Origin: Paragyromitra xinjiangensis
Lineage: Eukaryota; Ascomycota; Pezizomycetes; Pezizales; Discinaceae
Assembly: GCA_038503065.1 (NCBI GenBank)
Contig: JBCAMK010000014.1
Location: 744,001-808,000, forward strand
Reading direction: 5' to 3'
Length of the DNA stretch: 64,000 nucleotides
Position numbers and translations under genes: made by a program. Of the stretch, positions 20,339-30,948 are shown in pieces. The notes beneath the pieces were generated by a model that saw nothing but the letters and a program-made list of their open reading frames with translations, was not told the DNA's origin and did not search any database. The first letter of the stretch is position 1, and each line of letters opens with the position of its first letter.

Positions 20339-22682
20339 TTAAGACGACTCCTCCCCTTGATCCAACATAACCTCTTCATCTCTGCCCACCACTGGCGCCG
20401 CACTCTGAACCAACCCACTTCCTTCCGCACTAGCAACCGCCAGCCCCCTAGCCCTATTCACAGTACACAACATCTCTAGCTCCCTCGTCCTAACCAAAGT
20501 TCCAACCTTCACCCCAACCCTCAACGCATCCAACCCCTCTTCATCCACAAGTTCCTTGAAATACGCTGCCCACTGCGCCATCGAGCGCCTAACCTTTGAC
20601 CTTGGCATATACCCCAGAACCTCCGCACACAAATTCGTCTGCCCGATCTCCACAAGCTGGTCAATACCAGAAAGGTCCACAAACGATCTATCACCCCTGC
20701 TCTCGGGAGCCCACGGTACTTGAATAGTGCGGATTCCCTGCGCCTTCGGTGGCTTCCCGAGCTCATGGAAGACCGGTAGGACTGGGATACGGTTAGGGAT
20801 AGTACCGTATGCCGAAGCCTGCTCGACAGAGACTGGGTATTCGGCTACGACCTCACGCGCACGGGGGGTGATGTCGATGGCGTGGTAGGCCTCCATGCAG
20901 ATCACGGTGTCGGCGATAGTAAGGTAGTCTCCGCAGCCACCGATAATGATGATTGTTGAGACTCCTTGGTCGTTGAATAGGGATCTTGCTTTGGAAACGA
21001 ATGGCTCGATGGGCTCGGACTTGATCAGTACTTGCATTCGTTTGTCTCGTACGAGGAAGTTGGTAGCACTAGTGTCCTCATCGATGAGGAGGGTGGTGGC
21101 ACCGATCTCGATTGCTTCTTGGATGTTGGCGGCCATGGAGGTGCTGCCGGATGCATCTGCGGAGGTGAAGCTAGTTGTGGGACCGTGCGGGCCTGGGAGG
21201 TTATTGATGAATGGTGAGATGTCGGTTGCAACGACATTTCGGCCGTCTTCGGCGCGGATTTTGAAGGCGTTGGGATCGGTGACAACGAGTTCACGGCCAT
21301 CTCCAGGTTTGACGTTGTAGATTCCGAGTTCCTGCGGATGTTAGTGTCCTAGCCCCATTGAGGTTTGCGAAGGTTGTAAGTACCAATGCTTCTAGTAAGG
21401 TGGTTTTGCCATGGAAACCTCCTCCAGTAAGAACAGTTACTCCACGGGGGATTCCCATACCCTCAACCACGATCTCTGAGCCGTCCCTGTCTTGGACACC
21501 AGTTTCGATCCGAACCTATAATTTCTTAGTTAATAGGAGCCAGTAATATCGATTTTGGCAAAAAACTTACTTTTAAGCTTTCTGGGGACTCAAACAAAAC
21601 AGCATCTTCCTTCTCCATCGGAAGGGCACTCGCACCGCTAACTCTCGGAAGTACTGAACCATTCCCAATAAATGCTACCAACCCATGCTTTGGTAACGCA
21701 CTTCTCAACGCCTCTTGAACCTTCACCGACCTGATATGAGCCCAAACACTCTCAGCATGAAAGCTCTTCCACATCAACCCCTTCTGAACCAGTGCCGGAA
21801 GCTGCACAGTAAGAAGCTCAGCCGCCGCAAGCCCAAGAATACTCCGACCCTGCGCAGGCAAGTTAAGAGTAAACCGGAGCTCAAGGGTGTCTATATCATC
21901 TTCTATTTCATGGATCATACAGCTAGTACGTTCGATGACCTGTTGAGATCCAGAGTGGATACGGAAATCCCCGCCCTTCGGGCTTCGCCAGCCCCCGCCG
22001 CTTTGTGCGACGTCGAGGCCACCGACTTTAATAAGGTGGCGGACCTGACGGGTGACGTAGTCACAGAAGGCTATTTTACTGGATGATGGGAAATTATTAG
22101 TTTGGGAGCTTCGTTTCAGGTATGGTTATGCTAGACTTACGCGATGCGGGAATTGTAAGTGGTTTCTGGAATCCCAGCGTCGGCGGTTCGAATTTTGACT
22201 CGGAGGCAAGATGGAGGAGCAAAGGGGTCCGATTGGACTTTGTCGACGATTAGGGTGTATTCGACTTTTTCGACCGAATGAGTGCAGGTATATTGTCCCA
22301 CTACAATGTATCAGCCATGCTCCAACGAATAGTAATTCAGTCTCGGAAGACTTGGAGGAGAGGTAGAATCTACAAAGTCCTTTATATTGCCCTACAGTAG
22401 AAATTGACAATTAGCAAATGCAACCTACACGTAGTTATACCAAACAGGGAGTATATCCCTACCATAAGGTCTATTATCTATCCCTTTGAGAAACGCGTCA
22501 AGATCTCTATGGGTCCTAGCTTCTCCAACGGAAAACTCGCCGGTCTCGCCAGTCTGAAATTCTGATTCACTCCTAGATGCCGTGTGTCTCCCGCCTCTAC
22601 CCCTACCACCACCCCAATTCCCTCCTCTCCACCCACGACCACGGCCACCACCACTACCCCTATGCGAAGGCCTATTCTGCAT
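20339..22682 (-). CDS. Predicted P-loop ATPase of the ABC class (COG3044-like), 676 aa
   Basis: Six exons: 22682-22463, 22391-22374, 22300-22141, 22078-21571, 21515-21384 and 21331-20339; introns are 52-73 nt. The N-terminus is an RGG-rich stretch (GGGRGRGWRGGNWGGGRGRG), as in RNA-binding proteins. Then comes the family signature: IDNRPYGQYKGLLGQYTC across two junctions, followed by VDKVQSDPFAPPSCLRVKI. Walker A is GGGFHGKTTLLEAL (Lys339). Later motifs include NNLPGPHGPTTSFTSADASG, LLIDEDTSATNFLVRD (Walker B-like) and STIIIIGGCGDYLTIADTVI. Length and motif order fit the uncharacterised 'predicted ATPase of the ABC class' family of bacteria, archaea, plants and fungi. The cellular role is unknown. 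The start at 22682 is the first ATG ahead of the RGG region. Confidence 0.92.
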
Positions 22683-24052
22683 GTCTAATCCGAGAAGGAA
22701 AAATTATTAGCTTGACAATCGCAATATAGACGAGCAATGGGAGGAAATTACTTAAGTTGATCGCTAGCGCTACTTGATCTGCTGGCGATAGCTCTGAAGT
22801 GAGACGACTAAGCGACACGTAGTACCTATTAGGACGGGCCCCAATTAGTTCTGGCAAAATCAATCGCTTTGGTTGGGTGAGTACTAGGTTTTGTAATCTT
22901 CTCATGGGGTTTGGCTGTGGGTGAAGGGTATGATGTCGTGCTTTCTCGGGAGGAGCCGCAGTGAGGCGTTTACTATTTGTGGTGGCACCAGTCTCAAAGT
23001 ATCGTTGTGCATCAAGTAACTCACTAAGCCACAGGTCGAGAGAATGGTTTCTACCCAATCAATGTGTTAAAACCAGTAACCTGAGATTCATATTAATCTA
23101 ATAGGCGAACGGCTCTGTGGTTGTAGAAACAACTTTCTCTTGGAATTTGCCTGGTCAATTACCCTGAATACCGTGAACTGCAGATTCAAACAACGGCAAG
23201 TTCCGTGTTGTAATTATAAAACCAGCACTGCATTTGTGGGGAGCAGCCTGTGATGCTGCAGTGCATTGCCTGCTAAATGTCAGACTACATGTAGCTGAGG
23301 TAAACCTTTCCCTCTCCGTTATCATTAAGGCTGCGGTTACCTCTGGAGGAAGACCTAACCAACGAAACCCCCTACCAGGGGATGGACTATCATATTTTCT
23401 CATCAATACCTAATATTTTCAGCCAGAGAACGATGAGAATGAGCCATCTCGCCCGCTCTGGTATACCCAAGCGTCATATCACCTAATTAGAGCCGCAGCA
23501 ACCATGTGGAATCCTACATGTAGGTACTGAACGCTTTAGTACTTAATGTTTCTAGAAACGGTCTTGATGCAGCTGCAGGCACTGGGGGCGGGGGCGGGGG
23601 CAAATTGGATCCCACTCACGATTAATGACAAGTATATTAACTACTAGCTCACCAAAGACTTATTATTAGGACCTACCTTTACCGTACAAGGGCTGTGAGA
23701 AATCAAGCTTGATAGTGAGCCAGTTATAGTGGGGCCTAGAACACATACAAGCTGAATCCAACGGCATCGAGAGATATAAGACAGCTTAAGAGTTACTTTG
23801 CGAAGACTATTCTAAGAGGGCAACGTCTAGTCCTATTCTCGTCATAATTTATCACTCGATTCTAGAACCGCCCCACCAGGAATTCCACTATAATGACATG
23901 TTTTCGCTCACCTACGACGAACTCTTTATTTATATGAAATACTAAAACAGTACAGATACAATTGTAGACAAAAGTAACGTATGACCCGTAGGCCAAACAT
24001 AAGCGCGAAATAAACCCAACCCCAAAACCCAGCAGAGGTCCCACAGGACTGC
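22683..24052. other. Intergenic region upstream of the ATPase gene
   Basis: A 128-codon open frame on the minus strand (23058-22672) has no ATG and overlaps the ATPase start; I do not accept it as a gene. A short GGGGGCGGGGGCGGGGGC run occurs at 23585-23601. Otherwise nothing. Confidence 0.5.
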
Positions 24053-24604
24053 TCACGATGCGTAAAGCGAATTGATAGCCGTTGTTAGTGCAGCGAAATT
24101 GCGGTTCTTCTCTTTGAAGTAATCAATATAGATAACGTTCGGATACTTCTTCTCCCCACACTGTGGTAACAACTCCGTATACAACCTTTTATTCGCAGCA
24201 TCTGCAAGATCGCTCAATCTTGTTAACAAGGTGTCCCAAATCTCCTCTTGGGTTGACGTCCACGGCAACACGAAGAAATGGCCGGAGAAATGTTCTTTCA
24301 TTTCTCCTGTTTAGTCGTTCATCATCTTAGTCGGATCTATTGTGTTTGAGTAGCTGTCGTAGATGCGAAGGCGATCAGCAGAGTAGAATCCGTGACCGGA
24401 GAAGCGATCGAGAAAACCTTTATTCCATGGGTCATTTTCTACAAGGACCAACACTGAGGCTTTATTAGCATCTTCGCCGATAAATTTGCTGAGCGGTAAC
24501 TCGAAGAGGTCGGTGTCCGACGGGGGGACGGAAATATGGATGAGGTTTCCAAGCAGCACGTCCAATAATTGGCCCCATTCAATCTGGTTAAAAGATCTGT
24601 GCAA
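24053..24604 (-). pseudogene. Broken phospholipase C-like gene fragment (single in-frame stop)
   Basis: Two open stretches lie in the same frame, 24604-24314 and 24310-24053, separated only by a TAA at 24313-24311. Read through, the protein has DRFSGHGFYSADRLRIYDSY, then GHFFVLPWTSTQEEIW and finally KYPNVIYIDYFKEKNRNFAA. The 'PNVIYIDY ... AALTTAIN' ending and the 'LPWTxTQ' segment resemble the C-terminal part of fungal PI-PLC X-domain-like phosphodiesterases; this assignment is from memory and moderate. The N-terminal half with the catalytic histidines is not visible upstream in any clean frame. So it is either a truncated, inactivated gene or a gene with an unusual stop; I favour a pseudogene. 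Confidence 0.5.
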
Positions 24605-25207
24605 TCATTAGGTTCGTAAATTCTGGTAAGTGGATGGCAAGGGCTATGGTACCTACATGTATTGTTATGATACAAGACCATACGTACATGTAGATAGGGT
24701 GCCTCGCTTTAGGGTCTGACGATGGGTGGAGATGATGTTGAAGATGAGGAAAGCGCCATAGGCTCACAGAATCCACTGTCTGACGAGTTCTAGTTGCTAT
24801 GCGAGTGACCGTTTATGATCTACCGCGGACACGGGCCTAATCAACAACGCGAAAAAATTGTTTATTTCTTTCCTCTGCTCTAACCATCCAACTCGTTAGT
24901 CCCACAATCGCCGTTCATTCACTCTAAATAAGGCTTTTTAGTACGGTACGGTTGATGGCGAAGATAGATTAATTTATTGTCTCGGCTACAAACTAGTACA
25001 CTCAAGGAGAAACCCCAGCGGAAAAGAAAGAAAGAAAAGACATGCAAATCAGAAATAAAATAAATCCTAAACCAAGGCTTTTCTAGAGAAACATTTCACA
25101 TCCGGCACAAATCATAACACCAAACCGCTACCATGGCCAGTTCTCTTCCGCGTATATATAACTCCCTTTCGGTGAGCTAGTCAAAGCCGCGTCAACTCCA
25201 GCGGCCC
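24605..25207. other. Intergenic, remnant of the phospholipase-like locus possible
   Basis: The minus-strand DNA just upstream of the broken phospholipase-like fragment (24605-24790) is open in another frame but shows no recognisable domain. The remainder is AT-rich. Confidence 0.4.
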
Positions 25208-25528
25208 TCATGCAGCTGGCGCTTGCCCGCCGGCAAATCGACTCAAAAATTTATACCCTCTCGATCGTAGGGTTTCTTCGGCCGCCGATAGCGAAATCAA
25301 ACAACTCTTTACTATTGCTAAAGCTCCCTCGTTCATGGCCCTGGGATCGGTACGCGTGTCTTCTCTAATCGCAGCCTCCATCGTTTCAGCCCTTATTCTG
25401 AGCTTTTCGTGCGCCATCTCAACATTTTCGTGGTCTTCGATGCCCCTGTGAATTTTTAGTGAGTGTCTCTTCGTGGCTTCATCAAGCCCGATTGCTGGGA
25501 CATCATATTTGAATCGTGATGGCTGCAT
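25208..25528 (-). CDS. Hypothetical protein, 106 aa
   Basis: A single-exon frame runs from the ATG at 25528 to 25208. The product is charged and mostly helical, with segments DEATKRHSLKIHRGIEDHEN, VEMAHEKLRIRAETMEAAI and VKSCLISLSAAEETLRSRGY, ending AGGQAPAA. The codon composition is more coding-like than neighbouring frames. No signal peptide, membrane helix or family known to me. There are no paralogs in the window. Confidence 0.45.
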   Translation of the reverse strand: MQPSRFKYDVPAIGLDEATKRHSLKIHRGIEDHENVEMAHEKLRIRAETMEAAIREDTRTDPRAMNEGALAIVKSCLISLSAAEETLRSRGYKFLSRFAGGQAPAA

Positions 25529-25768
25529 GGTTATAAATTGGGATTAAGTTAATGGGATGTAGTTAGATGCTTTTGTTTACAAGTTCGTGTGATGTAGAAA
25601 CAGGTCCGCAGCTCTCTTACTATCCCCGCAAAACCAAACCTCCGAAAAGCTAGTGCTTCTGATGCTTTCACTGCTGACTGTGGTGGTTGTGGGTATCTTG
25701 CTGTATATGTGTAGGATAGAGTGGGTATTGGCCAGTACGTATACTTATAGCAGAATTGACCGGAAGAC

Positions 25769-25901
25769 ATTCTATGAATATTTATTTCTTCAGACCATCC
25801 TCGGGTCCCTAGTCAACCAACGGCGAATAAATTGACTGAGAGGCACTTTATACATATTTACTTCTTGAGACCATTCTCGGGTCCTGGTGAATAAATTGAC
25901 T
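25769..25901. repeat. Diverged tandem duplication (unit about 70 bp)
   Basis: Two adjacent copies share 'tat.aatattta.ttctt.agaccat.ctcgggtcc' and 'gaataaattgactg'. Copy 1 spans about 25769-25838 and copy 2 about 25844-25901; copy 2 lacks about 12 bases in the middle. No coding potential. Confidence 0.7.
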
Positions 25902-26545
25902 GGTCACGTGACAAGTCGGGTTGCGAGACTGCCAACTCGTTATTTTCAGGTACAAGAATTAGCAGATATACTCGCGATATGATCGGTTATTCAATTCGAA
26001 CCAATCAAGATACGGGCCGAATATGGTGAGAAACGGCATCAACAGTTCGAAAACTCCCATAAATGGTTTGATCAACGAAGTGGCGGTACTATACATCATC
26101 GCCTTGAGTCTTGCTCACCCGATAGGATGCCTCCCTTCATCCCTGTATCATTGAATACCCGATTGTATCACGAGTATTTCTACAAGCGCTACGCATACAT
26201 GTATTTTCCTATCCCTTACTATCTACCATAAATTCTACAACCCTATCTCTACCATTCTCTGTATTTACATACTCAAATCGTCCCATCTCACTGCCTCCAA
26301 TCTCTTGCCTCCAACCTCCAACCCCGAGTCCTTCAAATCCCTTGACATCGATCTCATGACCTGCGTCTCCATCTATAGAGAGCAGCGAGCCGACTTTCCG
26401 AACCACACGCTGTTTCCTCATACCAACAAGTGCCCGGCTTAGGGACACTCCGTAACACGTAAATGAGGTCTCTAATACGGTGCATTCCCAGCAGCAGCTT
26501 CCTCTTACCACCGATTAGGGGTTTTCTAGGCCCTCTAGTGATTTT

Positions 26546-26567
26546 TAGATAGATAGATAGATAGATA
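26546..26567. repeat. (TAGA)n microsatellite
   Basis: Five to six tandem TAGA units in non-coding DNA; a similar short run occurs near 3033-3048. Confidence 0.9.
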
Positions 26568-26830
26568 ATTCATACAAGCATCCAACCCTAAGGTTATGGC
26601 GTCTAGTGATTTTTCCTCAAGGCTTGAGTAGTAAAAATAGAGAGATAATTTGTGACGAGGAGTCCCTTACTTACCTCAACCCCACTATCGCAGCAATCGC
26701 AGACCTAAAAATAAAATAAAAAGACCTCGGACCAAATCTAAAATTCAAGCTTCTGAATAATACATATATATACATTCTAAACGAGCTTTTGCGTTTTATA
26801 CCCGCCCCCACCTATTGCATAATGGGATGG

Positions 26831-26928
26831 TCACACAAGACGTTCAAGTTGCCTTTTCTGATGATTAGAAAATCGAGGTGAGACTCAAGCCACGTTGCTC
26901 AATAAGGTAAACTCAACGTCTTGTGTGA
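26831..26928. repeat. Inverted repeat / hairpin (98 bp, 25-bp arms)
   Basis: The left arm at 26831-26855 begins TCACACAAGACGTT. The right arm at 26904-26928 ends AACGTCTTGTGTGA. The outer 14 bases pair perfectly and 21 of 25 pair overall, with a 48-base loop. This fits a small MITE-like element or a structured RNA; no target-site duplication is obvious. Confidence 0.65.
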
Positions 26929-27947
26929 CAGTCACTTCACATGAAGAGGCAGAAGCTAGAGGCTATGAATAAATAGCATTCGATAGCCAGGCTACTAGAA
27001 GAAACTAAAACTAGAGATAAAGCAATGGATGACAGCAGGTGGTGGGAATATAATGACTAACATAGAATCTGAAGCAATTGAAATTCCCTTTTACGCTACA
27101 ATATCTAGAGTACCTGACGCATGCATACTCTTATCGCTCGAGAGCCTTCTCATTTGTTTTTATTACCACATATTCCAGAAACCTTAGCAAGAGCTTCATG
27201 TTTAGCTAGAATGTGAGAGTAATAACTAATAAATATTTCTAGCGAATCTCCTAGCGGACTTGGGTGAATCCATGTTTATCGGCCCCACTTCCAATACATC
27301 AGCAGTAGAAAGGTGTTACCGCGAGAGTAGACACTCCATGTAATAGTGTTAAAGTCAGCTTGAGAAGTTGCGCAAGGACTCTTGGGAACGGATTCTGCAC
27401 CGCATCAATAATCTCACTAGTGGCTGAGACGGTTAGAACCCTTTCAAAACCTTCTATACATACATATAATGGGATCCTACTTACATATATAAGCACCAAA
27501 CCCTACACTCTTTAAAATACCAAAAAAAAATCTAGTGGAATTCTAACCAGTCCCTTTGAAGCGCAGAAAAAAATGAGTAAACAGCCTTGAACACTCGTTA
27601 GATTGGTATTGGCATGGCTCAAGCTATGCCCGTTACGATATAAGATAAAGAAGTCTCGCCCACTAGCGACACGCATATGCGGAATTAGATTCTCTGATGG
27701 AACATTTGCTGGAGGGCTAGATGGGATGACGAACTCCCTAACCCCGCAACGTGCACGTGAAAGCCCCCCATTTGAGCGAATACCAACACCATTTCTTTTT
27801 CTGAGGCATCCCAGTACTTCATAAGATTAATCCCGGTGGCGGCTTTATCGATAACGCGGTACTCAAGCCAGCAGCTAACTCTTCAAGGCCAACGCAGGTA
27901 GCTTTCTCATTCAGGTGCATCGCTGTCCATTTTCCGAACGTCTTTAA

Positions 27948-28235
27948 GGAAACTGGTCAGATGAAAAGCCCAGGCTCTGGATAGAAGAAGGCAGCTCGAA
28001 CCTACAATTTCTCCACCAACTAGGGGAGCTTGTCGAAATAGCCGGTCTATAACGGAGATTTCGGTGCCCTAGAGTGCGAGAAGAAATGACGAGGGAATAC
28101 GAGCTCCGTGAGGCTGGACGCACCCCCGTCTTCGAAGTGAAAAAGTTAGAGAGAGAGATGATTGGTTGTCTACAGAATAAAGGATCTATCAATCAGATAC
28201 AACCCAGTATTTCTTGCCAGCTAGAGCTAATATGA
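27948..28235 (+). pseudogene. Gene relic with one in-frame stop
   Basis: A frame starting near 27948 reads SDEKPRLWIEEGSSNLQFLH and QLGELVEIAGL, hits a TAA at 28050-28052, and continues with a highly charged helical stretch (REEMTREYELREAGRTPVFE, then VKKLEREMIGCLQNKG) to a TGA at 28233-28235. The composition on both sides of the stop is protein-like. There is no start codon and no recognisable family; upstream sequence is coding-like in a different frame, suggesting a frameshift or lost intron. Confidence 0.35.
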
Positions 28236-30075
28236 ATTAGGCTGTGGCTCGATTATAGCATTTTTTCGCGCAAAAGAAACCCTCCGATATTAGATCAATC
28301 TAATGGTAACGCTATAAAGCCTCAAAGCTTGAATAACTGGCTGCGAGACTTAACTGAAGCACTTCAAGGCCGTTGATGTACCCTAAACTAAGCCACTGAA
28401 ATAAACGCCCACTCCAAGATAGATTGCGAAATCGGTTCACACTGGGATGTCTGCTATAGCTTCCAGCTTGAGGGAAGCCATCCAACGAGGATGGCCCTAG
28501 GCGGCAAGTGGATCTTGTGTCGTTAGGGTTTAAAGAAAGTTAATTTTTATTCTCAAATCGCCTGCCCCCGCGGGGGGTTAAGAGGAAAGAGATGGCAACA
28601 AATGATATCTACTAATTTGAAGATATATTCATAGATTGAAATAAGGAATTTAAAAGTGGGGGGTAATGAAGCCCCTACTGAAAGTAGGCTAGCAACACAC
28701 CATAGGGACAGGTGTGGTAATTACCCCTTCAAGTTGCTAGGGAACCCTTTCTGACCTCTTTAGGTTTCTCAGCCTTCGGGGAGATTTCGCACAAATAGTA
28801 TATACCCCCGAGAGCATAGGCCCTGAACCTCGGCTTTCCTGAACGCGCCGCCGAAGCTGGCCTAATACGGAAACTTGTAAAGAGGCTCCAAAGAATCACT
28901 TATCCTCGGCAGCCACAAAGCCCGCCGAGAACCGAGCATTGAGCACTGAGTATTTCCGAGAAGGTCCTGCAAACTTCGGACCTAGCGTCAAAGCTCCAAG
29001 CACCAAGGATTCACTGCGAAACTGTGACAAAGTCCGGACCTTCGTTCCAGGGCATTCCGGGCATTCCCCCCGCCTCCAGTTATGGAATTCTTGATACTTA
29101 CGCTGCAACCTTCGGTAGATTTAACTAGACACGAGACCACCAGGAATGCCGAAAACGGGAATAGACGAAGGATTACCGTGGCCAGCGACACTTTAAAACT
29201 CACGCCACCTTATAGAACCTATAGCCAAGCCGGGTCACTTAATTGATCCCACCAATCCACGATCAAGATCTAGTTTGAAGCCAAACCTTACAATTTCTGT
29301 TAATACAGCATTCCTACTAGATCATAATCTCTCATTCGAGTGTCATTGTTATACCGAGGCATATCCATTAAATATTGCATGTCAACACGGCTATCCGGCA
29401 CTGACCTTAAACCCCACGGATCGGCTATTCACAACCGGTACGCTCCTCGCAAACCTGTAACACCTCTGCATAAGTCAATTATGTCAAATTCCGAATCCGG
29501 CAAAACCTCCGAAAATCACAGACTATCCCAAAAGATCGCGAGAAATATTAGATATGGGAATTCGGCACAACCCGATGCTCCTAAAGAGTCAAATTCTCAT
29601 AGCCAAAACTGGTACCAGTCTGAGAGATATATTTTGAGAGTTAATTTCAGTTCGGTGAGTTGATTATTACCAGACATCATATGCGCAGTTCAAGGTTGGT
29701 CAGGGACTTTGGAATGTTCACCTCCGCTTTTGTGTTTCCAGTGTACTTAATCATATCGTAGGATTTAGACAGTGAAACGCCCCAGAAAACACAAAGTCTG
29801 AATTCTGGACATCTCGGCCGCCAAGCCATAAACCTAAATTCGCGCTGTGGCCCTATAATACAGGAACGGTGGCAGTACCAGTAAGAAACATACGTTCTCT
29901 ATTCTCAGATTTTCCAGGTAATTGTGATTGACTTCCAAGATGTTTTTGTGCTGCGTCTTGGTAGGATATCCACATGTGCCCCTTAATCCCCGCACGATCG
30001 AATGATCTACAGTCCTCTAGTGGTTTTCTGTCCGTGCTCTAGCGGTGGCTCGCATGATCGATGCAGGCATCCAAG

Positions 30076-30152
30076 TACAGTCGCGCCCCACTATGTCGGA
30101 CTTTGCTCTCTCGGACTCCTCTCGTACGGATTCTTCTCGTACGGGTCCTTCT
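30076..30152. mobile_element. Possible end of a decayed pogo/Tigger-like DNA transposon
   Basis: A TA dinucleotide is followed by CAGTCGCGCCCCACTATGTC, then GGACT- and TCTCGTACGG-type repeats. Terminal repeats of fungal pogo/Fot-like elements commonly begin ACAGT next to a TA target and contain such 'CGGACTYY' subrepeats. No matching inverted partner or transposase was seen in the window, so this is at most one end. Confidence 0.3.
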
Positions 30153-30948
30153 ACCATGATATCTTCCATCAAGATTAGTCTGCTATCACATACAAACTCT
30201 ACTGAAACTTAGCATCTGACGTATTGGGGTGTGAATGTATAGAACTACACGTAACTAAATCTTCCAGAGACCAAAAAACTAATCACGAAATTTGTAAAAC
30301 CCACTCGTACTATCAGGGACCTTCAGAAGAGAGCTATATCCTAAAAAAATAGTGTTTAATTGCTATAGGACCGTCATAAGCTATAAATTTACTACCGTCG
30401 GTATCCCTTCCAGGAGAATAGTAGCGACGTTACCACCTCAAAAGCCTCACTAAAACTAAGTAGGCCTAGGCCGCCGTTAATGTCTTAGTAAATTACTATT
30501 AACAGCGTTCTTCCTAGCGTTTGTTCCGCCGCTATGATATGGCTTGGTGCATCTAGTGTGGGAGATCGACAATAGCAGCCCGGGTGCCGTTCGGAACCCG
30601 ATGGTTCCGATGGCCCTTTTGGCTTAAGACGTCACTCGCAATTGACAAGGAGTCGATAAATGAAGATTGCCGATTTACTCGAGGAACATAACCCCTTATG
30701 TCTGCAATTCTTGCGGTATGGGGGTTAATCACAGGTTCAGACAGACGATCTTTGGCCGGAGTTCAGCGATGTTTTTGGAATAGCAAGAGACCTTTTATCT
30801 TGCCGCCCATCCGACTATAGGTTTCTATAATAGTTTGAATTTCCCGCCGTTGGGTTCAGAGGAATCAGTTACTTGCGATACTTCGTCTTCACCAGGGGAA
30901 TTCGAGCCATATACTTCAGTAGCAGTTTAATATCTCAATAAAGTCGAA

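Larger units (their letters stand above)
25529..30948. other. 5.4-kb gene desert with relics and repeats
   Basis: No intact gene. Contents listed separately: a diverged tandem duplication at 25769-25901, a TAGA microsatellite at 26546, a hairpin repeat at 26831-26928, a gene relic at 27948-28235 and a possible transposon end at 30076-30152. A minus-strand frame at 26511-26209 looks partly coding-like but has no ATG. Most other sequence is stop-rich in all frames. Confidence 0.55.

Noticed and set aside
22672..23058. 128-codon minus frame upstream of the ATPase
   Set aside because: No ATG, overlaps the ATPase start codon in another frame, no recognisable domain.
26209..26511. 100-codon minus frame with partly protein-like text
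   Set aside because: No ATG near its 5' end and no splice acceptor of good quality; at best a relic.
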